Below are positions 27,367 through 36,959 of a stretch of 64,000 bases of DNA, piece by piece; position 1 is the first letter of the stretch; every line of letters begins with the position of its first letter. Location of the stretch: positions 17,227-81,226 of the forward strand of contig JAISUN010000038.1 in NCBI GenBank assembly GCA_031272085.1, written 5' to 3'. The position numbers and the translations under genes were made by a program. This stretch comes from Dysgonamonadaceae bacterium (GTDB lineage: Bacteria; Bacteroidota; Bacteroidia; Bacteroidales; Azobacteroidaceae). The notes beneath the pieces are model-generated. The model was not told the DNA's origin and made no database searches. It was given only the letters and a program-made list of their open reading frames with translations.

Positions 27367-30300
27367 ATGAGGTTTTTTAAACATATTGCGCTTGCTCTGA
27401 CGCTGCCGCTGCTTTGCAGTTTCAGCCTTCGGGCGGATAACGACGGCAGCCGTTACGCTTCGTCGTCTGTCCTTGCGCAGGGCAAATGGGTGAAGTTGAA
27501 AATTACCGAAACCGGCGTCTATAAACTGACTTACGATGATATTAAGAAGCAGGGAATCGCTCCCGAAAAAGTGAAAATTTACGGCTACGGAGGCGCAATT
27601 CTCGACGAGGATTTTTCAAAACCTTATATCGACGACCTGCCCGAAGTTTCGGTTTATGTTAATAAAGGAGGCGACGGCGTTTTCAATTCGGGTGACTATC
27701 TGCTGTTTTACGGCCGCGGGCTTGTAAAATGGGATTACAACAAGACGACCGACGCTTACGAACATCTGAACAATCCTTATGCCGTAGAAACGTATTACTT
27801 TATGACAGAGGGCGATACGGGCGCAAAAGAGATGGGCGAAACCGTCGCGTTTTCGGGTGCGGACAAAACAGTTTCGGTTTTCGACGATTACGCTCTGCAC
27901 GAAAAGGACGAAGTCAGCGTCACAGGCAGCGGTCGCGAACTTTTCGGCGAGAATTTCGCCACTTCTGCTACGCAGAACTTCACGTTTTCCATTCCCGGAA
28001 TCACTTCCGATGAGGGAAAAGTCAGGCTGTCGTTTGCCGGCAGCCCGAAAGCGATTACTCCGGTTACGCTTTCTATTGACAATCAGCAAATTATAAATCA
28101 GCAAGTGCGGGTTCCGTCCGACACTTACTGGAAAGCATATTTAATTGACAAAACTGCCGCATGGACGGGCGATAAAAAGGAAAATACCTCTGTTTCAATA
28201 ACTTTCAATCCGACGGAAAAGGCTTTGGCCTATCTGAATTTCGTAGAGTTGAATATGAAGCGCACGCTGAAATTTTACGGTACGGCTTACACCTTTTTCC
28301 GCAGCCGCGAAAGTCTTTCATCTTCCGTAAGATACGAGATTGACAACGCTCCGGTAAACGCTCTGGTGTGGGATGTTACCGGGAATTTTGACGCAAGTTT
28401 GGTAAAAACCGAACTTTCCGGCGCGAAATTGAGTTTTTCGGCTCCCGCCGACGAACTTACTCTGCACGAATATGCGATGATTGATTTAAGCCGCCAGTTT
28501 CCAAGCCCCGAATTTGCGGGAACGCTTGAAAATCAGAATCTTCACGCTCTGTCGCAGACCGATATGCTGATTATTTCGCCGAAAATTTTCCTGTCGCAGG
28601 CCGAAATTCTTGCAGCGCGGCACCGCGCCGAGGGTTTGAGCGTTACCGTAGTTGACGACCGTTTGATTTTCAACGAATTTTCGTCGGGTACGGCCGACGC
28701 GACCGCTTACCGCCGTTTTGTGAAAATGTTTTACGACCGCGCCGCTTCCGAAGCCGAAAAGCCGAAATATCTGCTGTTCTTTGGCGACGGCATTTTCGAC
28801 AACCGCCATCTGTCGTCGGAAGCAAAAAAATTGGATTCAAGATTTTACCTTTTGACATATCAGGTCGAGGAATCGACAGACGAGAAAACATCTTATGGTT
28901 CAGACGATTACTTTGGTTATCTCGACGATTCCGAAGGCGCAACTTTCGGCCGCGGCGATTTGGATATCGGCATAGGTCGTTTTCCGGTAAGTTCCGTTGC
29001 GAAAGCCGAAGACGCGGTTGCAAAAGTGATTTCGTATATGGACGATACACAGCGCGGAATATGGAAAAACCGGCTTATTTTCACTGCCGACAATTCCGAT
29101 TCCAATATTGCGGGCGATAATTTTTGCAAACACGTTACGCAGGCCGACAGTTTGGCCAGATTTATGGAGCGGAATTACCCCGAATATACGCTGTATAAAT
29201 ATTATATGGACGCATATAAACCGGTGATAGTCAATGGAAAAACAAGTTTTCCAGACGCGAAAAAATCCTTTTTAAACACGCTTAACGAAGGCTGTTTCCT
29301 CGTAAATTATACCGGACACGGCAGCACAACATCGTGGTCGGCCGAAGATATGCTGCAAATAACCGACGTCCGCCAAATGAATTTCGAGAATTTGCCGCTC
29401 TGGATAACGGCTACCTGCGATTTCGGCTGGTACGACCGCATAGAAACATCGGCCGGCGAAGAGGCTTTCCTGAACAGCAAAAGCGGGGCAATCGCGCTGT
29501 TTACCACAAGCCGCGTGGTTTCGTCGGACAATAATTATTATATCAACGCACAACTTATCCGCAACCTGTTCCGCAAAAACAGCGACGGCAAACACCTGCG
29601 GCTGGGCGACGTGTTGCGCGAAAGCAAAAATTATCTGACCTACGATATGAATAAACTGAACTATGTCCTGCTCGGCGACCCCGCCCTGATGCTGAATTAT
29701 CCCGACGGCGGAATACGTTTGGAAAGCATCAACGGCGAAGAAGTTTCGGACGATAAAACTTTTACATTCAAGGCATTAGACAGGATAACAATAACAGGCT
29801 CGATAATCGAACCCGACGGCGAAAAATCATCGACTTTCTACGGCGACCTGAACATCGCAATTTACGACAGCAAGCAAACCATAGAATCCGTTACGACTTC
29901 CGACGCCAACGGGCATTTTTACTATACCGACTATCCGAATATGATTTACAGCGGAAAAGGGCAGGTAGAGAACGGTTCGTTTTCTTTTACCTTTACCGTT
30001 CCGCTCGATATTTCATACACTTCGGCTTCGGGATTGATGAATTTTTACGCTTCCGACGCTACCCGAAATATGGACGCCAGTGGCAGTTTCAGCAATTACA
30101 TCCTTTCAGGGACGGGCAACAGCGAGGGCAGCGAACTCGGCCCCGAAATCGAAGCGATGTACCTCAATACCGATGCTTTCCGCGACGGCGACAAGGTTAA
30201 CGAAACCCCGTTTTTTGTGGCCTATCTGTTCGACGAAGACGGCATAAACCGCTCCGGAAGCGGGCTTGGCCACGATATTTCGCTGAACATCGACGGCAAC

Positions 30301-30792
30301 CGCAACCTGACTTACAACCTGAACGCCAATTACGAGTTTCTGGATGAAACGAGCGGCTACGTAGGCTATTCCATTCCTGCTCTGGCTGCGGGAAAGCACC
30401 GCCTTTACTTCCGCGTTTGGGATGTGAGGAACAATACTACGCTCGATTCTCTGAATTTTGAAGTCGTAAACGCCTATAAACCCGAACTTTTCAGCATCGA
30501 AGCAAGGCAAAATCCGGCTCGGACAAGCACGTGGTTTTACCTGTCGCACAATGTTCCCGAAACACAACTCGAAGCCGATTTCCGGGTTTTCAATCTCAAC
30601 GGCAACCTCGTTTGGAGCAAGCAGGAAAAAGGCTCTTCCTCGTTCCTGAACTACTATCCGGTTGAGTGGAACCTCACTAACAATGCGGGAAACCGCGTTC
30701 CGGCCGGAGTTTATATTTTCCGCGCCGCAATCCGCACCGCGACGAGTTCCGAAGTAACAAAAGGCAAAAAAATTATAGTTTTGGCACAATAA
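27367..30792 (+). CDS. porU: Type IX secretion system sortase PorU (C25-like)
   Basis: ORF 27325..30792, likely ATG at 27367; GVYKLTYDDIKKQGI N-domain, gingipain-like VNYTGHGSTTSW and WITATCDFGWYD; C-terminal Por-tail-like domain; next to porV. Confidence 0.92.
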   Translation: MRFFKHIALALTLPLLCSFSLRADNDGSRYASSSVLAQGKWVKLKITETGVYKLTYDDIKKQGIAPEKVKIYGYGGAILDEDFSKPYIDDLPEVSVYVNKGGDGVFNSGDYLLFYGRGLVKWDYNKTTDAYEHLNNPYAVETYYFMTEGDTGAKEMGETVAFSGADKTVSVFDDYALHEKDEVSVTGSGRELFGENFATSATQNFTFSIPGITSDEGKVRLSFAGSPKAITPVTLSIDNQQIINQQVRVPSDTYWKAYLIDKTAAWTGDKKENTSVSITFNPTEKALAYLNFVELNMKRTLKFYGTAYTFFRSRESLSSSVRYEIDNAPVNALVWDVTGNFDASLVKTELSGAKLSFSAPADELTLHEYAMIDLSRQFPSPEFAGTLENQNLHALSQTDMLIISPKIFLSQAEILAARHRAEGLSVTVVDDRLIFNEFSSGTADATAYRRFVKMFYDRAASEAEKPKYLLFFGDGIFDNRHLSSEAKKLDSRFYLLTYQVEESTDEKTSYGSDDYFGYLDDSEGATFGRGDLDIGIGRFPVSSVAKAEDAVAKVISYMDDTQRGIWKNRLIFTADNSDSNIAGDNFCKHVTQADSLARFMERNYPEYTLYKYYMDAYKPVIVNGKTSFPDAKKSFLNTLNEGCFLVNYTGHGSTTSWSAEDMLQITDVRQMNFENLPLWITATCDFGWYDRIETSAGEEAFLNSKSGAIALFTTSRVVSSDNNYYINAQLIRNLFRKNSDGKHLRLGDVLRESKNYLTYDMNKLNYVLLGDPALMLNYPDGGIRLESINGEEVSDDKTFTFKALDRITITGSIIEPDGEKSSTFYGDLNIAIYDSKQTIESVTTSDANGHFYYTDYPNMIYSGKGQVENGSFSFTFTVPLDISYTSASGLMNFYASDATRNMDASGSFSNYILSGTGNSEGSELGPEIEAMYLNTDAFRDGDKVNETPFFVAYLFDEDGINRSGSGLGHDISLNIDGNRNLTYNLNANYEFLDETSGYVGYSIPALAAGKHRLYFRVWDVRNNTTLDSLNFEVVNAYKPELFSIEARQNPARTSTWFYLSHNVPETQLEADFRVFNLNGNLVWSKQEKGSSSFLNYYPVEWNLTNNAGNRVPAGVYIFRAAIRTATSSEVTKGKKIIVLAQ

Positions 30793-30833
30793 AAGCGGCT
30801 TTACGCTGTTTATTAATATACAAAAATTAAATA

Positions 30834-32003
30834 ATGAACAAAACGAGAAAAACAATAATTGCATTACTTGCGCTCGCATTTCCGCTGACAGCGGCTGCGG
30901 ACGACAACGACAAAGATTATTTCAACCCGCTGCAAACCGGAGTTCCCTCGCTGACTATCGCTCCCGATGCGAGAAGCAGCGGTATGGGCGACGTGGGCGC
31001 GGCTACCGAACCCGACGTCTGGTCGCAGCATTGGAATCCGGCCAAAAACGTGTTCAATTACAGCAAAGCCGGAATCGGAGTTTCTTACACTCCATGGTTG
31101 AGCAGTTTGGTTAATGATATTGATATGGCCTATCTTTCAGGCTTTTACAAACCTTCGCAAGACGAAAACTGGGCCTTGTCGGCTTCTCTGCGCTACTTTT
31201 CGCTCGGCGAAATAGTGATGACCGACTGGAACGGCGACCAGATAATGGCCGTCAATCCCTACGAAATGGCCGTCGATTTCGGCGGTTCGATAAAGACTTC
31301 CGACGTTTTCTCTATCGGAGCCTCTTTCCGCTATATCCGCTCCGATTTGGGGCCGGGAACCGAAGAACTTTATCCCGGAAATGCAATGGCTGCCGACCTT
31401 GGATTTTATTACAACAACTACGTTATGCTCGGCAACAGCGAAAGCCTGCTCGGAATGGGGCTTGTCCTCTCGAATCTCGGCTCGAAAATCTCTTACGACG
31501 ACGGCAACACCAATAACTTCTTGCCCGCAAATCTGCGTCTGGGAACCTCTTTCCTGTATCCGATGGACGATTACAACACCATTTCGTTGAGCCTCGACCT
31601 GAATAAATACCTGACTCCTACGCCGCCGAATACCGAAAATATGACCGCCGAAGAAAAACAGGCCGCTCTGAACAAATATTTTGGAACCTCGCCTCTGACC
31701 GGGGCCTTGCAGTCGTTTTCCGATGCGCCTAACGGTTTGCGGGAAGAACTTCAAGAGATAACTTATTCTGTTGGAGCCGAATACGCCTACCGCAACCAGT
31801 TCTTTTTCCGCGGAGGTTATTTCTACGAAAATCCGAATAAGGGAACGCGGCAGTATTTCACTGTCGGAGCCGGATTCAGGCTCACCGCTTTTGAACTCGG
31901 CGTTTCCTACCTCATATCGACTGTTCCTTCCAATGCGCTTGACCAGACTTTGCGGTTCTCGTTGAGTTTCGATATGGACGGCCTTAAAAACCTCACAAGA
32001 TAG
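30834..32003 (+). CDS. porV: Type IX secretion system outer membrane protein PorV
   Basis: GVPSLTIAPDARSSGMGDVGAATEPDVWSQHWNPAK; conserved porU-porV order. Confidence 0.95.
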   Translation: MNKTRKTIIALLALAFPLTAAADDNDKDYFNPLQTGVPSLTIAPDARSSGMGDVGAATEPDVWSQHWNPAKNVFNYSKAGIGVSYTPWLSSLVNDIDMAYLSGFYKPSQDENWALSASLRYFSLGEIVMTDWNGDQIMAVNPYEMAVDFGGSIKTSDVFSIGASFRYIRSDLGPGTEELYPGNAMAADLGFYYNNYVMLGNSESLLGMGLVLSNLGSKISYDDGNTNNFLPANLRLGTSFLYPMDDYNTISLSLDLNKYLTPTPPNTENMTAEEKQAALNKYFGTSPLTGALQSFSDAPNGLREELQEITYSVGAEYAYRNQFFFRGGYFYENPNKGTRQYFTVGAGFRLTAFELGVSYLISTVPSNALDQTLRFSLSFDMDGLKNLTR

Positions 32004-32486
32004 ATGGAAAAAATTCGCGTAGGTTTTGGATACGACGTTCATCGTTTCGCCGATGGCCGGGAATTGTGGCTCGGAGGCGTTAAAATCCCCTTTGAGCGCG
32101 GACTTGACGGACATTCCGACGCCGATGTGCTGATTCACGCGCTTTGCGACGCCATGCTTGGAGCCGCCGACTTGCGCGATATAGGATTTCATTTTCCGGA
32201 TAATAAAGAAGAATTTCACAATATCGACAGCAAAATTTTACTGAAACGCACCGTCGATTTGCTCGCGTCAAAATCCTACCGGCTTGGAAATGCCGATATT
32301 ACCGTTTGCGCCGAGCGTCCGCGCCTGAACGTTTACATTCCCCGGATGAAATCCTGCCTTGCCGACGTGATGAACGCCGAGCCTGACGACATTTCCATAA
32401 AAGCCACAACATCCGAAAAAATGGGATTTGTAGGTCGCGAAGAAGGCGTCGCCGCCTATGCTGTCGTGCTGATTTTCAAGGAGTAA
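32004..32486 (+). CDS. ispF: 2-C-methyl-D-erythritol 2,4-cyclodiphosphate synthase
   Basis: RVGFGYDVHRF, GLDGHSDADVLIHALCDAMLGAADLRDIGFHFPD, ATTSEKMGFVGR. Confidence 0.97.
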   Translation: MEKIRVGFGYDVHRFADGRELWLGGVKIPFERGLDGHSDADVLIHALCDAMLGAADLRDIGFHFPDNKEEFHNIDSKILLKRTVDLLASKSYRLGNADITVCAERPRLNVYIPRMKSCLADVMNAEPDDISIKATTSEKMGFVGREEGVAAYAVVLIFKE

Positions 32487-32490
32487 AACC

Positions 32491-35349
32491 CTATTTCAAC
32501 TCAACTTTCTGCAATTTTCCCGTATAATAGACCGAAACGCCGGTATCGGGAGCGTCGATTCCCAGCGGCTTGTCCTTTGAAATCAGGATGATTTTGAAAT
32601 TCCGGTTTTTCTTCATCCCCGGAAACTGCCCGCTGCGTGCGCCTATTGTCAGCAAATTGTTCTTTTCGCTGTACGAAAACTGGATTTCGGAATACAGGCC
32701 TTTTTCGTAATTGTAGTTCAATCCCTCGTCTTCGTAAAGCGTGAAACTGCCGTCGCTGCCTGCATAGACAAAAATTGTCAGGTCGTTTTGTTCCTCCGAA
32801 GTACTTTGGATTATGTCGCCCGTCGGAATTATCGAACCGGCCGGAACAAATAGCGGAATACGGTTGTAAGGCGCATCAGCAGCCATATTTCCCCCGCCCT
32901 GAAAGGCTTTCCCCAAATAAAAATCGTACCAGATTTTCCCTTCCGGCAAATAAACTTCGCGGGTTCTGGCTTTATATTCATAAACTGGATTAACCAAAAT
33001 AGCGGGGCCGAACATATACTGGTCGCCGATAGAGAGCGTGTTTCGGTCTTGCCCGAAATCCATCGCCAACGGCCGCATTATGGTGTAATCGTCGAAATGA
33101 GACATACCCGCCAAAGAATAAATATACGGCATCAGCCGGTAGCGCAAACGGTTGTAATACAGCATAGAAGCGTAAGCCGGATGCGATTCGGGAGCAATAT
33201 TCCAAGGTTCGCGATAAGGATATTGCCCGTGGGAACGGAAAATGGGAGCAAAAGCACCGAACTGATGCCAGCGGTTGTTCAATTCCCGCCATTCATCAAG
33301 GTCGGACGAGCCTTCGCGGGCAGTTTCGTAGCGGTGTTCAACGCAAAAACCGCCGTCGTCCATTGTCCAGTATGGATTTCCGGCTATCGAAAAGTTAAGT
33401 CCGGCCGAAATCTGGGCTTTCATATCTTCCCAGCGCGTGCCGATGTCGCCACTCCAAATTACGGCAGCATATTTCTGCGAGCCGGCAAAGCCCGACCGCG
33501 TCAGCAGGAAAATGCGAGTATCTTTGTTAGTCGAGCGTTGGCCTTCGTAAATCGCCTTGGCGTTCATCAGGCCGTAGGCGTTGAAATATCTTGTTGAAGA
33601 ACCCAGAACAGTAGGATTCATCAAGGCTTTGCGGTAGTCCATATCGGCGTTGGAAAGAATATCGGGTTCGGGAGCGTCCATCCACCACGCGTCGAAGCCG
33701 CGCCAGTAAAGTTTTTCGTTCATCTGCTTCCAGAAAAGCCGGCGTGCGCCCTCGCTGAAAGCGTCGTAAAACGAGCCGACGTAGCCTTTTCCAATCCAGT
33801 CGCGGATGCTGTCCCTGACGGCGCGGCGGAACATCCATCCCTGCTCGTCGAACTGCCGGTAATGCTCTGTGGTACAGTAAAATTTAGGCCATACCGAAAT
33901 CATTATCCGTCCGTTAAGCCGGTGAATTTGCTCGACCATAGCCGTAGGGTCGGGAAAGCGGGCAAAATCGAAATCGTGGCTGCCCCAAGCGTCTTCCGGC
34001 CAGTACGACCAGTCCTGAACAATGTTGTCGATGGGGATTTGCCGCTGCCGAAACTCATTAAATGTCGAAATCAGTTCTTCCTGCGTTTTATAGCGTTCGC
34101 GGCTTTGCCAGTAGCCCATAGCCCATTTCGGCATAACCTGCGCTTTGCCGGTAACGGCGCGGTATCCGGCTATGACGTCGTCCATAATGTCGCCGCGGAT
34201 GAAATAATAATCTATTTGGTCGCCTATTTCCGACCAGAACGAGAGTTTGTTCTGTTCCTCGTCGGGAACGGGACTTAACGCTTTCAGGCCGATGTATGAA
34301 ACTCCGCCGTCGGGCTTCCACTCGATTTTCAGTTTGTGCTTTTTCCCGGCGGTCATTTCGGCCGAAAATTTCCAGGAATTGGGATTCCACGCCGTGCGCC
34401 AACGCTCGGCCACGACAAGCGAATCGTCGAGCCAAACCTTGGTATATCCGGCATAATAGAGCAAAAAGCGGTAAATGCCCGATTCCTTGGGCTGCAACCA
34501 GCCTTCCCAGACAATTTGGGAGTTGTAGAACTGGAATTTCGGCGGAAAATTTTTCACGCTTTCCAGATTTTCGTAATCAATCAGGCTTTCACGCCTTTCG
34601 AGCGGAGTTTTTTTGCCGCTTTGGAGGTAAGAGGCTGTCAGGGCGCCTTCTTTCCCTTTTTTATCGTATAGCGTAAACTGGTCTAAATTAGCGTATTCGC
34701 GGGGGTCGCCGAAGCGGGTAAGCGAATAATTATCCCAGAGCAGGCCGTAATTTTTATTTGAAACGACGAAAGGCACGGAAACTTTCGTATTGTACTGATA
34801 CAGAGTTTCATTCTTGCCTTTGTAATTAAACTCGCCGGACTGGTGCTGTCCAAGTCCGTAAAAAGCCTCGTCGTCGGGCGATTCAAAAATCTGGCGGACG
34901 GAACAGGCTTTTTCCCCGTCAATTTCAATTTCATTGAACGATTTTCCGCCGCCGCGGTTTTCGGCCAAAATCACGTTTCCCGCCTTGTCGGTAAAGACGA
35001 TTTCGCCCGTTGCAAGCGAAACGCGGGCAATGATTGTGGCAGTAGTCAAAATCGCTTCATCAGCCGAAACCTTGTATTTCCATCCTTTATTTGCCGTTGA
35101 AACGTAGGCCGCAATCAAGCCGGGGCGCGACGAAAACTCGTCGGAAGGCGTTGCCGAAACGCGAATCACGTCGGCATTAATCACTTGCAGGCGCAAAGCC
35201 TTGGCTCCGCCCGATTTGGCAGCCTCTAAATAGACAGTTATTCCATCGGCATTTTTTACGACAGGAGCAGAATACAATGTTGCAGTACAAACATTTAGCG
35301 CCAAAACAGAGAATATGGCGCAAGTCATCCCGATAATTGAATTTTTCAT
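32491..35349 (-). CDS. GH31 family alpha-xylosidase/alpha-glucosidase with internal PA14 domain
   Basis: Catalytic region DAWWMDAPEPDI, PA14-like insert (WEGWLQPKESGIYRFLLYYAGYTKVWLDDSLV), signal peptide. Confidence 0.9.
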   Translation of the reverse strand: MKNSIIGMTCAIFSVLALNVCTATLYSAPVVKNADGITVYLEAAKSGGAKALRLQVINADVIRVSATPSDEFSSRPGLIAAYVSTANKGWKYKVSADEAILTTATIIARVSLATGEIVFTDKAGNVILAENRGGGKSFNEIEIDGEKACSVRQIFESPDDEAFYGLGQHQSGEFNYKGKNETLYQYNTKVSVPFVVSNKNYGLLWDNYSLTRFGDPREYANLDQFTLYDKKGKEGALTASYLQSGKKTPLERRESLIDYENLESVKNFPPKFQFYNSQIVWEGWLQPKESGIYRFLLYYAGYTKVWLDDSLVVAERWRTAWNPNSWKFSAEMTAGKKHKLKIEWKPDGGVSYIGLKALSPVPDEEQNKLSFWSEIGDQIDYYFIRGDIMDDVIAGYRAVTGKAQVMPKWAMGYWQSRERYKTQEELISTFNEFRQRQIPIDNIVQDWSYWPEDAWGSHDFDFARFPDPTAMVEQIHRLNGRIMISVWPKFYCTTEHYRQFDEQGWMFRRAVRDSIRDWIGKGYVGSFYDAFSEGARRLFWKQMNEKLYWRGFDAWWMDAPEPDILSNADMDYRKALMNPTVLGSSTRYFNAYGLMNAKAIYEGQRSTNKDTRIFLLTRSGFAGSQKYAAVIWSGDIGTRWEDMKAQISAGLNFSIAGNPYWTMDDGGFCVEHRYETAREGSSDLDEWRELNNRWHQFGAFAPIFRSHGQYPYREPWNIAPESHPAYASMLYYNRLRYRLMPYIYSLAGMSHFDDYTIMRPLAMDFGQDRNTLSIGDQYMFGPAILVNPVYEYKARTREVYLPEGKIWYDFYLGKAFQGGGNMAADAPYNRIPLFVPAGSIIPTGDIIQSTSEEQNDLTIFVYAGSDGSFTLYEDEGLNYNYEKGLYSEIQFSYSEKNNLLTIGARSGQFPGMKKNRNFKIILISKDKPLGIDAPDTGVSVYYTGKLQKVELK

Positions 35350-35575
35350 GGAGTCGTTTTACATTAATTAGTTATTTCCTTTTCAATGACAAAGATATAT
35401 ATTTTTTACAAAAAAAACCAAAAATGATAAAAAAAGCGATAAAAATAAAAAAAATTGCGATGAAAATAAAAAAAAATATTTACCTTTGCCCCGCAGATTA
35501 GGTTTTGGCATTTATATTGAACTTGCGAATATATAAATAGGGGATTGAAATATTACTAAATAAAAATAAGTAACA

Positions 35576-36283
35576 ATGAACAAGAACATTTTTTTGGCAA
35601 TATTATTTATTGTACTTTTTGGACTGACTGACAATGTTAATGCTCAAGTAACTATCGGCGAACAGGCAACGCCAATAGTAACTCTTGAAGTTAAAGGGAA
35701 ACCGTCGGATGATTCAAAGCCCGACGGGGTGCTTATTCCGAAACTCACCGGCAACGAGTTGAGGGCAAAATGGAATAACCCCGGCACTTATCCTCAGGGA
35801 TTGGACATCAACAAATCGGAAGGCATTCTGGTTTACGTAACCGAGGCATGCAGCCCCGCGGATGCAGAAGGCGACCCCTTTGAGTATGTAACCGCGCCCG
35901 GTTTTTACTTCTTCTCGGTAAGCGGGATGGCGTGGAAACCGCTCGTATCGGGCGGCGAAACTCACGAAGCGGCCGCTCCCAAAGTCGAGTGGTTTTATAT
36001 GCCATCGACTGTATTGCCGGTGGCAAGCGGGGCAAACAGCATCAACCTGTACGACGTTTATACCCAAAACTTCGGTATGACAGCGTCTTCTACCTTCAAA
36101 GGCACGGGGGCTACTTCCCTGCCGGTCGTTCCTGCCAATCAGATAGAGTTTTTCATAACCTATTACGATACGCAGGTGTTTACCAATCTTTCGCTGACGG
36201 CGGCCGGCGTGCTTTCTTACGATTGCGACCCCACAAAAATCAGCGATAATACCTATATGAATATCGTATTTAGAATTAAATAA
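35576..36283 (+). CDS. Secreted protein of 'VTIG...LIPKLTGNEL' family, unknown function
   Basis: Signal peptide; shares about 80 N-terminal residues with the partial ORF at 63746. Confidence 0.75.
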   Translation: MNKNIFLAILFIVLFGLTDNVNAQVTIGEQATPIVTLEVKGKPSDDSKPDGVLIPKLTGNELRAKWNNPGTYPQGLDINKSEGILVYVTEACSPADAEGDPFEYVTAPGFYFFSVSGMAWKPLVSGGETHEAAAPKVEWFYMPSTVLPVASGANSINLYDVYTQNFGMTASSTFKGTGATSLPVVPANQIEFFITYYDTQVFTNLSLTAAGVLSYDCDPTKISDNTYMNIVFRIK

Positions 36284-36921
36284 TGAAAAATCCGTATTTC
36301 AAAATACTGATAATCTTTTTGTTATTGTTCTACATATTCACAAATTTGTCGGGGCAAACATTAGTCGTAAATGATACGCTGTTTAGAGAAAATTTCGGCA
36401 CAGGCGCATCCACAAGCACTACTTTTAATAGCGCTTTCGACTGGTCTGATTACGATAAATCGGGGACAAAAACCTTCGTTCCTACGGATGTAAGCGGCAT
36501 TTCTTTTGGCGGAGTCCGGTCGATGTGGAGTAGCGTCGTGGCAGCTAATGTAAGCGGAAGCCATTGCTGGTTGAACCAGGGGGTATTTTACATCTACGAT
36601 ATTCCTGTTTACAATGCCGAACAGGTAAGAATAATGTTTGACAAGTATGGGGCGAACGCCTTGCAGATATATGCAGATACAAATGGTGGAACAAGTTTTT
36701 CTACTCTTGTAGTAACATCTTGGTCAGCCGGTACTAACCAGTCTGTTACGTACAATATTCCTGATGGCGCTACATCAATTTCTTTAAAATTTCAGGTTAC
36801 GGCTGCCGCCAATGTCAGAATTGACAATATCAGGTTGGTAGCCACTCGCGTAAGAGTGGTTGATGACACCGGCCCCCCGCCGATGATAAACCCTCAAATA
36901 CCGAGTAAGGCGCCGAGGTGA
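36283..36921 (+). CDS. Secreted hypothetical protein with C-terminal PPPMINPQIPSKAPR tail
   Basis: Signal peptide; beta-sandwich-like region; tail shared with the next ORF. Confidence 0.6.
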   Translation: MKNPYFKILIIFLLLFYIFTNLSGQTLVVNDTLFRENFGTGASTSTTFNSAFDWSDYDKSGTKTFVPTDVSGISFGGVRSMWSSVVAANVSGSHCWLNQGVFYIYDIPVYNAEQVRIMFDKYGANALQIYADTNGGTSFSTLVVTSWSAGTNQSVTYNIPDGATSISLKFQVTAAANVRIDNIRLVATRVRVVDDTGPPPMINPQIPSKAPR

Positions 36922-36959
36922 ACATTAAAACATTAGACTTTTGAACAAGAAAAAAAATA

